Below are positions 1 through 10,613 of a stretch of DNA of 64,000 nt, piece by piece. Under the pieces are notes generated by a model, which searched no databases, was not told the DNA's origin, and worked only from the letters and a program-made list of their open reading frames with translations. A program made the position numbers and the translations under genes. Position 1 is the first letter of the stretch. Each line of letters starts with the position of its first letter. Origin of the DNA: Klebsormidium nitens (lineage: Eukaryota > Streptophyta > Klebsormidiophyceae > Klebsormidiales > Klebsormidiaceae); NCBI GenBank assembly GCA_000708835.1, contig DF236990.1, positions 62,001-126,000 of the forward strand. Direction: 5' to 3'.

Positions 1-103
1 CATGATCAGAATATCGAAACCGCGAAAAAAGACAAGAGGTCCTTGTTGCATCTGAGTATGCTGATAATTGCAGATGCTTCACAGCAAATCAGATCCAACT
101 CAC

Positions 104-2704
104 CTTTGAGCACAGCAATCTCTAAGCGGAGCCTCTTGATCTCTTCCCCCATCGTGGCAGGGTTCCCGAAGCAGTCCTCGTTGACGGTGGCCGTGTTACG
201 CATCATCTTGGCACGTTGCGCAAACTTGAGGGTGGACAGTGTCTCCTCCACGTTCTTCTCGGCAGGGCTGATGTTGGCAACCAGGCTGCATTTTGAATTC
301 CCTCCCAATGCATCCTGCAACACCAGAAATTGTCTTTGCTGAAAATAATTGTAATAAAAGAGAAATACCCCGCATGGTGATCGCACTCCCTCAGGATACT
401 GCTTCGTCAACAAAGAAGGTACCTACTTGAAAGCGAAAGGGCACCTAGCATCAGGGAACACACACTTTGAGAAGCGTTTTTACCTTCAGCAGGAAGGTCA
501 ACTTGGAGTCCCGATAAGGCACGTGCCGAATCTTTCCCTCCCCAGTATCCACCTGCAATCCAAGAAGGATTGCCTCAGTACATGTTTGTAAGACAATTTG
601 CCTGAGAACCATTGCAATACTTAGTTGCAGGTGATGTTCCAGCTTAGAGCCATCAGCAAGTATTGAGATTGCCCAGGAGTATGACAGATTCGACCACATC
701 TCCATCTTTGATGTTGGGAGTAATGAGATCCGGCTGCAAATGGAACCAGACCAGACCATGGAAAAGGTACTGACCAGGGCCTTGATGACATTGCCGAGTG
801 CAGACAACGATTTGTTGATGCCGCCAGCTTCTTTCAACCTGACCCCCATGGCCTCTGAATGCTTCTGCCTCTCGCTCCCCGCAAGGTCCACAAGGTAGAA
901 GCGACTGATGCGTTTTGTCATCATCCCTTTCTCCCCTCGTCTCTGCGGATGGAGCAGCGGAATAGCGGGGATCAAAAGAGGACTGCTTTCCTTCTCAAAA
1001 GAAGGCTTGGCTGCAAGGCAGACACGGCCTTTCGGCAAGATTGCATTTCAAAAGGAGAATGGATTGCTCTGCTGATGATTGGCGGGCGGAAGGTTACCTG
1101 CGACTCGACCACAACAGTGAACACTGCGTGGCTTCTGCTGCTCTCAGCATTCATTGCAGTCATGCCAACATGCCGGTTGGCAGACCCTCTTCGCAGCGTC
1201 CCATAGCAGGCTTCCGCGTTCGGAACAACAACTTCCTGGAGGCCTGCGGCATTGTAAGATATGTGTGAATGTCAGTTCAGGACCATGATCCTCTCGGTTT
1301 GCAACATGTAAACTTCTCCGCCATCAAGGACATCTTTTCATTATCAATTAGACAGAAGCGATGTCAGCGAGGGACAACCAGTCTTCAGAAGACAATGCAA
1401 TGATTGTCAGCTGAGAGCAGATGAGCATGACGAGAATGCTGGCATTCCAAAAACATGGACCAACAGCATGCTTGACCAAGTACTGCTTTGAAAAGTAGCA
1501 GCTGTATCCATAACAAAGAAGGAAATCCTACCTTCGACATAGTGCCCCCGTTTGACGTCTTCTCGAATGGTGAGGTTCGTTTGCTCGGGATCCAGAAGAT
1601 CGCTAACATTCTCGTTGTAGATTTGTAGATAGGAGCACTTGATTGCGTAATCCAGAGCACCACCATTCTGCAACGTATCACAGGCGTTAAGCTGCCTGCT
1701 CAAATATGCTTGAGATCAGAAAATGACCGGAAACACATCAATCGAAGCATTTCTGCTCAGGCTTCTGCAGGATGCAAGCACTGAATGTTGCGTTAATCAC
1801 ACCCTCATAGAATTAAGCAAATCGCAGAGGGTTCCCGAGCTCACCATCTCCTTCTCCTGGGCGGTCTTGGTAAAGATGTAGTCGAGCACTCTGGGAATGA
1901 GACCTCTGAGCTCAGAACTTGAGGGGTTCGGAGATCGATTCAATCCTTGCGTCACGTTGCTGACTTCCGCGTAGTCAGACGTTGGCCCTGCAGACCCCCA
2001 CCACCATCAGATTGGCACATGAAAGTACCCCAAAGGTGGTAAGCGAGCGCAATAACATTGTGAAGGAGTACTGCAGAAGAAAGCAAACTGCTCCTTTGAA
2101 TACTTGCCAACAATCTGCTCAGGTGCGCTAGCGAGCGCCTCACCTTCCATTGTGAAAGTCTTGCCTGCTCCTGTTTGACCTGCAGGCATGAAGCGGAGGT
2201 TAAGAGCAGGAAAGCTAGACGCCTAGCTCGTGCAATCAGCTCTCAAGATACTCATTGGTCGGATAGGCATGCGCAAAGTAGCAGAAGCTATAATATGATA
2301 GAAGTGCTTTGAGGATTAGGAGGAGAGGCAAGGCCTGGATATGAAGGAAGGTGCATGTCTAGCTCACCATATGCCAGTAGACAGCAGTGGTATCCTTGTA
2401 GACATGACTCGGCGATTGGTCTCCCGATCCTCTGAAACATGGTGTCCTGAGTTGTGGCTTCGTCAGCAACATAATCAAAGGTGAATGGACGTGATTGGGC
2501 CTTCTCTTTGAGGAAGAGACATGTCTCAGATGGATCGACGCTGACAGTCTTTGTGTACCCTTGCTCCTTCTCGCGATCATTGGGGGGCCTGACTCGAACA
2601 ACAACCTGAACATTGCTGTTACTCTGACTGGAGTGACCATTCAAGGACCCTGCTTGAGAGCCTGTCTCCGATCGATCATCCAAATCTGCACCAGGCGAAT
2701 CCAT
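104..2704 (-). CDS. Kinesin motor protein, KIN-12/KIF15-like, 5' part (motor domain only)
   Basis: Microtubule motor; family members act in spindle or phragmoplast (division-plane) organisation. Exons by phase and splice consensus: 2704-2368, 2179-2104, 1905-1845, 1667-1532, 1243-1098, 942-775, 552-484, 314-104, giving about 400 residues. A short basic and Ser-rich N-terminus precedes the motor, which begins at [10 protein letters not shown]. The P-loop GQTGAGKT spans the exon 1/2 junction; switch I is NAESSRSH in exon 5; switch II is DLAGSE in exon 6. Exons 7-8 hold [14 protein letters not shown] and ANISPAEKN, then [17 protein letters not shown], typical of the kinesin-12 neck region. The last exon ends in phase 1 with a GT donor at 103-102, so the neck and coiled-coil stalk continue beyond the left edge. 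ATG 2704 was chosen; an in-frame upstream codon near 2734 is not ATG. Family call is firm, subfamily fairly sure. Confidence 0.93.
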
Positions 2705-3929
2705 TGTCTTCTTCCAGAATACCTTCTGCAGCACTGATCAGCACTTCCTCTTCTTCAGATCTGTCCACAAACTGTTCAGAACATTCCTCCGTCAGACCTT
2801 TTCACTGCTTTGAGAATTCTCCTGTAATGTCAAACTCCAGAGTGCAAAACGCAGGACAACACGAAGACAGGCAGCTTCCGCAGCTCCACGCTCCTTGGCC
2901 TGTAAAGTCTTAATGCTCAACAGGTCAAATGGAGCCAGGAGAAGCCTGACGTAGGAGAATGGGTGCGCCCGCGCGCCCGATATCAGCAGCGTCTGGCGTC
3001 CAGCAGAAGCACTGCAGAATGACTAAGAGAGAAGCAACCTCCACCCTCCACACTTGTCAAATCTCAAGTCCTGTTTGTCCATCCGAATTAGAATCAGCAC
3101 TTGCTGGCTGCAGGATTCGTCCCTTCCCAGAGCCTTGTTTCAAACAAAGACATCGCTCATTTTGAAACCCTTTCCTCTTCGGGGCATTTGAGCGACCGTC
3201 CATCCCGCGTGCCAAAGAGCATATCGTCCTGCAGAGGACGGCCGTTAACCGCAAAAGCCCGATGCGCAGCGCGCGCGGAAATGCACGGAGTGGGCGCCGA
3301 GCGCGTTGGTTACAATAGAACCACCTGGAGGTACATTGGCCCGTCAACCCAGATTGCGTTACTTCCCAAGAAGAATGCACTCCCGGGCGTCAGAGAGGGT
3401 GAAATGAAACAACCAGTTGTAGCGGAGCTAACCGCGAACCGGGTTTTGCATTGAGCACCAAGCCAGATTTTGATTAGGGTTTGGTAGATCCTGCCGCGCA
3501 TGCATGGCAGGCTAGCAGGCTGGATTCCCAGGCTGAGCTGCACACTCTCCGATCCACCAGGCCTCCCCGGGCAGGACTCTAGTTTAGTGGATTAGTGAAT
3601 CAGTAGCCTGTATAGGTTGAGCTTTACTTTATTTTGGAGCATATGCTTTCCTAAGTTATGGAAGCAGTGATTCTAGGAGACCCACAGACTTGCAGCAGAT
3701 CCTCGGTTCGTTTGTTGAGAATGAGAGCTTCAGAGCCATGAATTCACAATGATCGAGTCGACGTTATAAGAGTATCACTCCTAGCTGCATATGGAGTACA
3801 GAGCATGTGCATGTCATCAAATTATGCAGTGACCCTCGATATCGATCAGATATCGATGTCCGTACAAGAGCCTCGCAATGCATTATCATGAGTACTTCGG
3901 ATCATGGGGCGCGGCGCCTCCAGTGCTAA
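2705..3929. other. Intergenic: upstream region of the kinesin gene
   Basis: No conserved coding signal is visible; open frames here are short and unlike any family. It should hold the 5' UTR and promoter of the minus-strand kinesin gene. One telo-box-like TTAGGGTTT (AAACCCTAA on the gene strand) lies near 3474-3482. The left arm of the large palindrome begins at about 3930. Confidence 0.5.
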
Positions 3930-4407
3930 TTCTGCAGCAGGACCTTAGAGGGTCACTCCGTTGACGTTGACGTTGATAGCTGGCCCTTACTGCCCACAGC
4001 CGCCAGCTTTTTGAAAGATGGGGGAAAGATGTGCCTTACCAAACTTTGAAGCGTCGTTTTGACGGTGGGCGCTTCGATCACGTACCCCTTTGTGGGTACT
4101 CAGGCTAGATCTGTTATCTCGTTTTACCTCGTCCCTTTTAGAATATTTCGTTTTGATGACAAGCCCTAGCTTAGAACTCCTGTTCGCTGTGTGCGTTCCA
4201 CAGCTTACACTTCAATTGAAGCTCGCGGTGACGATCAGACTTAAACCTTCTGATTGCTACGCAGGTTCCATATCTTACATTGACACACGTTCGGCAACCC
4301 AGGAGCCAAGCTCTTGCACTTTTGCAGCTCTTGCTTTGCATACAAGCAACCACAATGAGGTCTTCCGACGATTGGTATGCTAGCAACTTTTCGCCGATTC
4401 TCATCTC

Positions 4408-4584
4408 GGTACAATTGCCCATCGAAGAGCTGCCCGCTTCAAATTTGAGGAGTCTAACACACTGGCTCTCTACTTGCAAACAAAGCTCGATCCAGAGTAC
4501 GAGCACGCCAGGAACCCCTTCTTCTGTGGTGCGCTTGAACGCAGCTTGCGCGACGCACTGATCACGCTGGGGGCTTCGGGTTGA
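4408..4584 (+). other. Conserved short reading frame of unknown function, left-arm copy
   Basis: An open frame of 58 codons ends in TGA at 4582-4584 and contains YLQTKLDPEYEHAR and ALERSLRDALITLG. The matching frame in the right arm (minus strand, 15451-15266) reads YLQTKLVPEYEHAR and ALDRSLRDA, so the protein reading looks more conserved than the flanks. It runs opposite to the root-cap gene of the same arm and lies beyond its 3' side. No ATG is obvious, so it may be the last exon of a gene whose start is outside or lost. I do not recognise the family. Confidence 0.45.
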
Positions 4585-5032
4585 ACCGCCTGATGAATAG
4601 ACGTAAAGAACGAAAGCTCTTCAAACCCCATCCATCAACAGGTTTGCATCTTCGAAGGCTCTAATGAACCGCTCTTTTGCCTAACCAGGTTTGACGTGAC
4701 GGAGCACGACTCCATGATTCGAGCCGGGTTTGACTGTTACACAACCGGAGATGACCAAACGAGCAAGAAGTGAGTCCCGAGCTGAATCTGCCTGGGAACG
4801 ACCAAATCCTCTGCGGAGAGAGAGCGTTGTTTATCAAAATTATCTTGGATGTTTGCGAACGGGCTTTGATTACACCGGCAGCATCTCCATATTTTCTGTT
4901 GGACCACAAGTAGAAAAGAGGGGCTGCCGCCTCGTGATTCAACCGCTTCTCAGGTTGTAGAAACGTCCCAGGATTATTATACTGTCATGACGAAAGAAAA
5001 CCTAGCGACGCGGATCCGTTGGCCAAGCTCAC

Positions 5033-8000
5033 CGTGGCAAAGCGGTCGTAGCTGCAGTTTGCGGACGTGAGGTCGGACGTCTCGTACTCTTCGTCCGCAC
5101 CCTCCGCGTACTCGCGGTGGTTCAGCCCCTCCTGAGTGACCATCTTCAGGCGAGCTTCCACAGCGCCAGGGGCGTACATCTGGCCCATGAACTGTGGGGG
5201 GAAAAACGGTCTGGATCTGCTTCGGATAATTTTCGTGTCCTCTTTATTCCTAGGCGATCATGTGATCGTACCTACCGAGGCTTGCGCGTAACGTGGCCGG
5301 TAAAGTGCAAAGGGAAGCGGGCCCACCACTTCATGTTTTGCCATGTTTCGTGGCATCCCGAGAGTGTCACTAGTTTGGAAGATATCAAGAAGCACATCGC
5401 GGGCGGAGTTTGATGCGCCGCAATCTCATGCCGAAGACGTTGCGAATCGGACGCTGTATATGTAGTACTGGCTGGAGCATAAACTGGGGGCTAAGTTTTG
5501 AGTTTGTAATTGAAGTCTGGAACGCTCAAAGACAGCTTGCCTTTAACATCAATCTTCGACTTACCTCGTCAGACGACTCTGCATTTAGATCCGAGTATCT
5601 CAGAGCGGAAATAAAGGAACGCTGAACCGTATTGCTTTCCACGCAGACGTAGCGCACAGCTTGCTGGCGCCAACAACAGGAAAAACCCACCGAAGAGATC
5701 CAGAGCGCCCACTTTCTGCTTGAGAGAACGGACTCTAACCCAAGCCGAGTCTACCATGACAATTTCCAGCCGACCGTCTTTCTGCTCTTGCCAGCTCGCC
5801 TTGCCTTCTCCCTAGAGCCTGGCTCGGCACTGATCCGGAGATCCGGCAGAAGTGCAATGTGGAACTTCGACGAGAAGGCAGATTGAGCGACTACTTTCAG
5901 ACAAGGGATTGGATTGAGATGCCAATAACCTCTCCTCGGGGACTTACCCCGTGCACCCCCGGGCCGACCGCCAGGCCCTTGACTGCCAGGTTGATGTAGC
6001 GCACGGGGGGACCTTCCGGTTGGTCCCGGAGCTCTGCATCCTCGGCGCGGCTGATCTCCACTTCGAGGAGGCCGTCCAAAGACACCACCAACTGGTCCGG
6101 AACGGCCGTACGTTCGATTCTAGCGATGCCGTCCGGGCTCGTCCAAGCGGCCTGGCGGAAGCGGGACGGAAACCGGTTTAGTCTTCTGATTCGTGGTACC
6201 TTAAGTTTCTGACGTTGGTCTGTGACACCAGCATGAGGATGGAGACTCAAGAGCTGTCTGATTGGATTTTGTGTTGGGCAGTGACAAAGACGACAGCAGC
6301 GCCCTTCCCCGCCATCGACCAGAAAAACGAATCTGAATTGGATTGGACGGCTTTTATGCTGAGGTCGGGATCCGAATAGGGCAGTACCTCTTATGAAAAC
6401 ATCATCACTGCTGGCAAGCAGCTGCTTTCCCGCACTCGCGGAACGGTGAGATACCGGCGGCAGGAGTCTTTCGCACCAACGGCCGGGAAGAAAGGGTAAG
6501 AAATGGGGTAGAAAAAAGCACAGAGAAGCGGAAGTGGAGTCGGAAAAACCGAATTAATAGGAAGGACTTAAATCGACAGAGACGGACACGTCTCTCAAAG
6601 CGGAACGAAACTTCTCGTCCAAAAGAAAACTGAGAATTTCTGATACGAGGTTTGATAGGGCTAAACATACCGTTTCCTGCTGACGTCACATACTCACGTC
6701 TTCGCTCGTCTCGACCGGCTCGTCTTCGAAGGTGACGTTGAAGGGGTGGACACTGACGTCAGCCAGCGTGCGGTCCAGCCAGACGGCGATGCGCTGCGTC
6801 TGCCCCTGGAGGTTCCGGTACACGAACCCGATTCCGTCGATCCAGGTGAATTGGAAGCACCGGCCGCCATGGTAGCGGTGCTCGGGAACTAGAGCGGTGG
6901 GAGCCAGGCTGAACATGTGCGCGTTCACCTGGCACAGGAAGAGAATAGTATTTACCAATTAGGCTTGATATGAGGTTGACTCCAAGTGCCCTTCTACTGA
7001 GAGATTGTGCTTCGACGTGCCTGGTTAAATTCCCTTCAAGCGATCGTGGTTAAGGACGAAGGGCCTTTGAGTTGGGCAGGAGATTCACAGCGGGAATCGT
7101 GGCTTTTAAAGTGGCGGGCGTGTGCTCCTGTGAGGTCCATCAAAGGCGTTTGCTTGCTAAAGCAGAGGCACGCGCGTGTGGTCAGAGCAGGACGTTGACG
7201 ACGTAGTCCTTGCTCTGCATCATACCGATCGGGCTTAATGTAGCTTAACCGGAGCTCAAACGGTCTTATCAGCTCAAGGACGAGTAGCCGAGCATTGGCT
7301 ATGGGGACTCAACGGCGCACAAACGGTACGACAGGACATCGGTATTCCCAGGTAAATTCTCTGGATACGGAAGAATCTGTTCAGCTCTCTGGTTTCTAGA
7401 GGAAACGGTTGAACTCTTTGGCTTCTGAAGAGTCGATTGAACTCTTTGGCTTCTATAGAACCACTTGAACTCCGGCTCACCGTAATTGTAGCAGTGGTGA
7501 TCATGCAGTAGGCCTTGCCCGCTGATCCGTGGAAGTCGAATGTGAAGTCAGTGACGTCAGTCTGGTTGGGCGGCACCAGGCCCGGGCAGGCTAACGTGCG
7601 GGTCGCCAACAACGACTGCACGTGAATTATCTGTTTTTGATCAAACTGGTCAGCTTAAGGGGGTTCAGAGCACTTCAACCGTTTTGTGTGGGCAAAAGTG
7701 GTCTTAAATAAGCTCGGTGAATCTATGGTTCAACGCCCGTCTAACCAGGTGCGGATGATGGGAAATTCTAATTTTCTGTCAATGGCATTTTAACTGAAGA
7801 TGGTTAAACTCGTTCTCTGCTGCATGTTGGAAGTTCCGTCGGTCACCATGAATCTGTCACCGGGTTATCGTGGATCAAGTCTCTCTGTACCTTTTGGGCA
7901 GTTCACCAAGTTCGTTCTTCGAACTCTCTTCCTACCGTTACAGGAGCTTCGTAACGAGATTGTTCAACCCAGCAGCCGTGGAACTTGCTTTAAGAACCGG

Positions 8001-8895
8001 GTTAGGAACCAGGTTAGGAAATGTTGAGTTTGGCGCAGGGGTGAGGATCCTTGGGGTTGGCGTTATATGAAGCCTAGTCTTGCACAAACGTCAAGGATTG
8101 CCCTAGTATAAAGCAAAGAACGTTTGTGCAATAACTTTCGAAGGCTCTTGTCTCAATTTTTCTGTGGCTTACCACACGTCCTGTAATGCTTGCAGGATTC
8201 TTAACTGAAATGCGGAAAGAGGGGCTCACTGCCACGCTACATGCATGGCATTCTTTGTTATATAGCTTGGAATTTTGGAAGCAAATGCAAAATAGGAAGT
8301 TTCGCAAATACTTTCTGACAAGCTTTGAAAGCATATGGTCGAAAGAATGAATCTGAGAAAGAGAGGACTCGACAAATTGGAGCAAAGCCATACTGCAGGG
8401 ACTAAGAGGAATGAAGAGCAAGAAGCACACAGACCACGGAGGGGCCAGGCGGGGCTTACTTCCGATTGGTCCACACCCAAATATAGTGCAGACATCTGGG
8501 GGAACACAGCAAAAGTTGCCCTTGCACAGTTCTTGCGAGCAACAGTACAAAAAGGCCGGCAGGAACCGAAGGACGAAAACCCGCGACCTGGAACAACAGA
8601 CTGTGGTCGACTCAATGAGATTTCCATCTCCATCTGGTGGAAATGTGTAGGCGCACAACTGGGAGGGGTTGTCAGTGCAGCACACCCCGCCGCAGCACCC
8701 TTGGCGGGGGAAAGGGCTAAAGCTAATTCCGACGGGTAAAGCGCAGCACTGGTCGTTGCAGCATGACTCCCCCTCGGAGCAGGTTGCCGTGCCGCAGTTG
8801 GTCTGGGCGACTGTGGCACGGGGGAGGGAAGCAACCAGGCAGAGAATGCAGGCAGCTACAAAGGGCCAGGATTGGTTGAAGAGAAGAGGCGCCAT
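5033..8895 (-). CDS. Secreted Cys-rich protein with root-cap (LEA-related) domain, left copy, one-base frame break
   Basis: Exons: 8895-8460, 7615-7481, 6928-6698, 6151-5948, 5191-5033. Exon 1 encodes a signal peptide (hydrophobic core AACILCLVASL) and a domain rich in CC pairs (SCCNDQCC, GCCGGVCC, NFCCVPPDVC). Exons 2-5 encode the conserved root-cap domain: a GDPH start, FDFHGSAG with YCMI, VNAHMFSLAP, the segment with AVPDQLVVSL, and a C-terminal part ending DLTSANCSYDRF, as in plant root-cap/LEA-related proteins. The domain start GDPHVSLP and the following PPNQTDVTDF are in different frames, because the left copy has one extra base near 7581-7590 relative to the right copy. Either this copy is a young pseudogene or the base is an assembly error. 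The 3' end is unresolved: reading past the exon 5 donor meets a stop at about 4985, but the last exon was probably spliced. Confidence 0.75.
7349..7472 (-). repeat. Short tandem repeat in intron 2 of the left root-cap gene
   Basis: Units of about 33-36 bases share the core TTGAACTCTTTGGCTTCT. Three to four copies of decreasing identity end just before the exon 2 donor at 7480. The right-arm intron has a weaker related pattern with repeated AGAGAGTT near 12130-12190. Confidence 0.7.
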
Positions 8896-10613
8896 ATCAG
8901 CGGGCGGAGATTTGGTGAAAACGACGTTGCGTCGTTTCCACGTTGGAGCTGGACCCCGAGCTGGACATAAACCAGGACATGAACCGGGGAGAAGTAAAGC
9001 ACAGAAGAGCTTTGGAGATGATCCGCTGCTGGCTTCGCATTCTTGACGCCAGCTCAGAGAAAGCCAGCTGCCTCTTCAGCAGGAAAAGATGGGCCGACCA
9101 GCTGTCAAACAGTGTTCTTTCACTGTGAGTCACTATTGACAGTACTGTGTACGTCGGCCGTCCCTGGCCAGGTGACGATCAGCGTACTGCTTTCTGAGGC
9201 ACGTCCAATCCACCAGCTGGAGTTCCCAGCTGCATCTGCCATCCATCCGTTCATCCGCGCTGCATGGCACATGCTATTAAAGTTATAAGCTAGGGTTGGG
9301 TACCCGGTCCCGTGTTTGTCGACTACTGGCGTCCCGTACTAGTTTTTGTAGCACCACCATGGAGGCGGTAGGTATGTACTACCTACTATGTACTGTATTT
9401 GCTTGTAACATCCAAACGTCAACAGTGAACACTCAAGAGACTGATTGAGTTGTACATAGGTACCTATGCTGGCCGGGTACTGCAAATCACATGATCAACT
9501 AGGTAGCTGCGATATTAAAACAGTCTGTGTGAATTGTCAAACCCCCTGGCCTGGTGGGCGCTGCTATCGAACATTTCGACTCAGAGTCGGACGGTGCTGA
9601 GGCCGCGGGGCCCAAGCCGCGATCGATCTTTGCCCTGGGCCCGGGGATCTCTGGCCGGGCAAGGGGGCCCGGCGCCGCCCGGGGGATCGCCGATTCGCCG
9701 TACGATTACCGAATTTGGCCCGGTTCGCGGGCGCGCGCGGCGGACTCGGAGGCTTCCAATCATCCGATCGAACGGTCGGAATGTCGTAGCTCGCGCCGGG
9801 GGGGGCTGCGCCCGGTGTGTCGTGACTATTGATCGACAATCAAAAGACCGACTGTCTTGGAAGTTGGCAGGCTTCAGCTGGTAGGTACCGCGGGCTTTAG
9901 CCGCGTCGTTTTGAGTACTCTCTATTATGACCGTGCGACATCTACCGTACGGTAAATGCATAATGATCCCCGAGGTCTCGGAGTTGTCCGTCACCGGTGA
10001 CTCGTGCCATCATTGACCAGCTGCAACGTGACATCATGCCACGGCAGGTGGGCGGTGAGATTGTGCCTTGGAATTCTGTGAGTGGCAGTAGCTCGTCACC
10101 TCCTTCCATGTACCGGTAGACATGTATAAACTTCACGCTAGCTGATACGAACTTACTGTATCTCAGGCTCTGCCAATCATACTGTTGTGAAGTTCTCCGG
10201 CTGGCATCAAAGTCGAAGCTCATACATCTAAGTTGTCGCAAACGCACCCACGGCCGACATAGGTAGTAGTAGTACTACCTAGTGCCCACTACAGTGGTTC
10301 AGAACGAATCAAGGATAAAACCTGCGCGCGCACTTCTTATGTACTCTTAGATGTAACTAGGTAGTCATTAGATGTAACTCTATCGATAGACGAAGCTTCA
10401 CCGTTACGAGCTAAACGGAGCTGCTGGGTACATGAGATACTACCTTCGATACCATCTTCTCCTGCTGAGTGGCAGCTCGCTTTCTCGAGGCGTCAGCATG
10501 CACCGAAACAAGAGAACGCCCCACAGCGTCAAAGCTCCTTTCTGTGCTGTACATTTTCCCCTTCCCCGGCCTTGACGTAGAAACGCGCCTAAACCAAACC
10601 CCCACCCGCTGAT
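8896..10613. promoter_or_regulatory. Spacer between the palindrome arms; shared upstream region of two divergent root-cap genes
   Basis: The two root-cap start codons face away from each other across 1.7 kb, so any promoters for both copies must lie here. No conserved protein is seen; open frames at 9534-9994 occur on both strands and follow from high GC. The outer parts hold repeated GGTA/TACC motifs: GTAGGTATGTACTACCTAC near 9367, the perfect palindrome CATAGGTACCTATG near 9455, ACTAGGTAG near 9499 and 10352, and TAGGTAGTAGTAGTACTACC near 10260. CTACC-type cores resemble MYB AC-elements, an inference only. Confidence 0.5.
9590..9830. other. GC-rich, CpG-dense island at the centre of the palindrome
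   Basis: About 240 bases of very high GC with long runs of C/G (for example GGGCCCGGGGATC and GGGGGGGCTGCGCCC) sit almost exactly midway between the two start codons. Composition is unlike the surrounding AT-balanced spacer. Both strands stay open by chance of composition. It could be a CpG-type promoter, an insert from another source or the remnant of the original junction of the inverted duplication. Confidence 0.55.

Larger units (their letters stand above)
3930..8895 (-). repeat. Left arm of a large imperfect inverted duplication
   Basis: This stretch matches 10614-15825 on the opposite strand, exon by exon and in several non-coding blocks. The five root-cap exons have equal or nearly equal lengths in both arms (exons 3, 4 and 5 are 231, 204 and 159 nt in each). 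The outer limit is set by a shared block of about 23 bases that starts GCAGGACCTTAGAGGGTCAC near 3938 (plus strand) and recurs on the minus strand near 15820. A second shared block holds TCGTTTTGAC and TGGGCGCTTC near 4053-4076. Intron similarity is patchy, so the duplication is not recent. Confidence 0.85.

Noticed and set aside
315-341. Alternative kinesin exon 8 acceptor that would add QRQFLVLQ before DALGGN
   Set aside because: Kinesins join LTFLL directly to D-LGGN; the downstream acceptor at 315/314 gives that join.
5192-5757. Frames beside root-cap exon 5 (plus 5117-5413 and minus 5569-5757)
   Set aside because: No match in the other arm at protein level; antisense or intronic.
8335-9046. 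Plus-strand open frames opposite the left root-cap exon 1
   Set aside because: Antisense shadows of the Cys-rich coding exon; no features of their own.
9534-9994. Overlapping open frames of 90-137 codons on both strands in the spacer
   Set aside because: They follow the GC-rich island, are open on both strands and show only composition-driven Arg/Pro/Gly/Ala runs with no domain.
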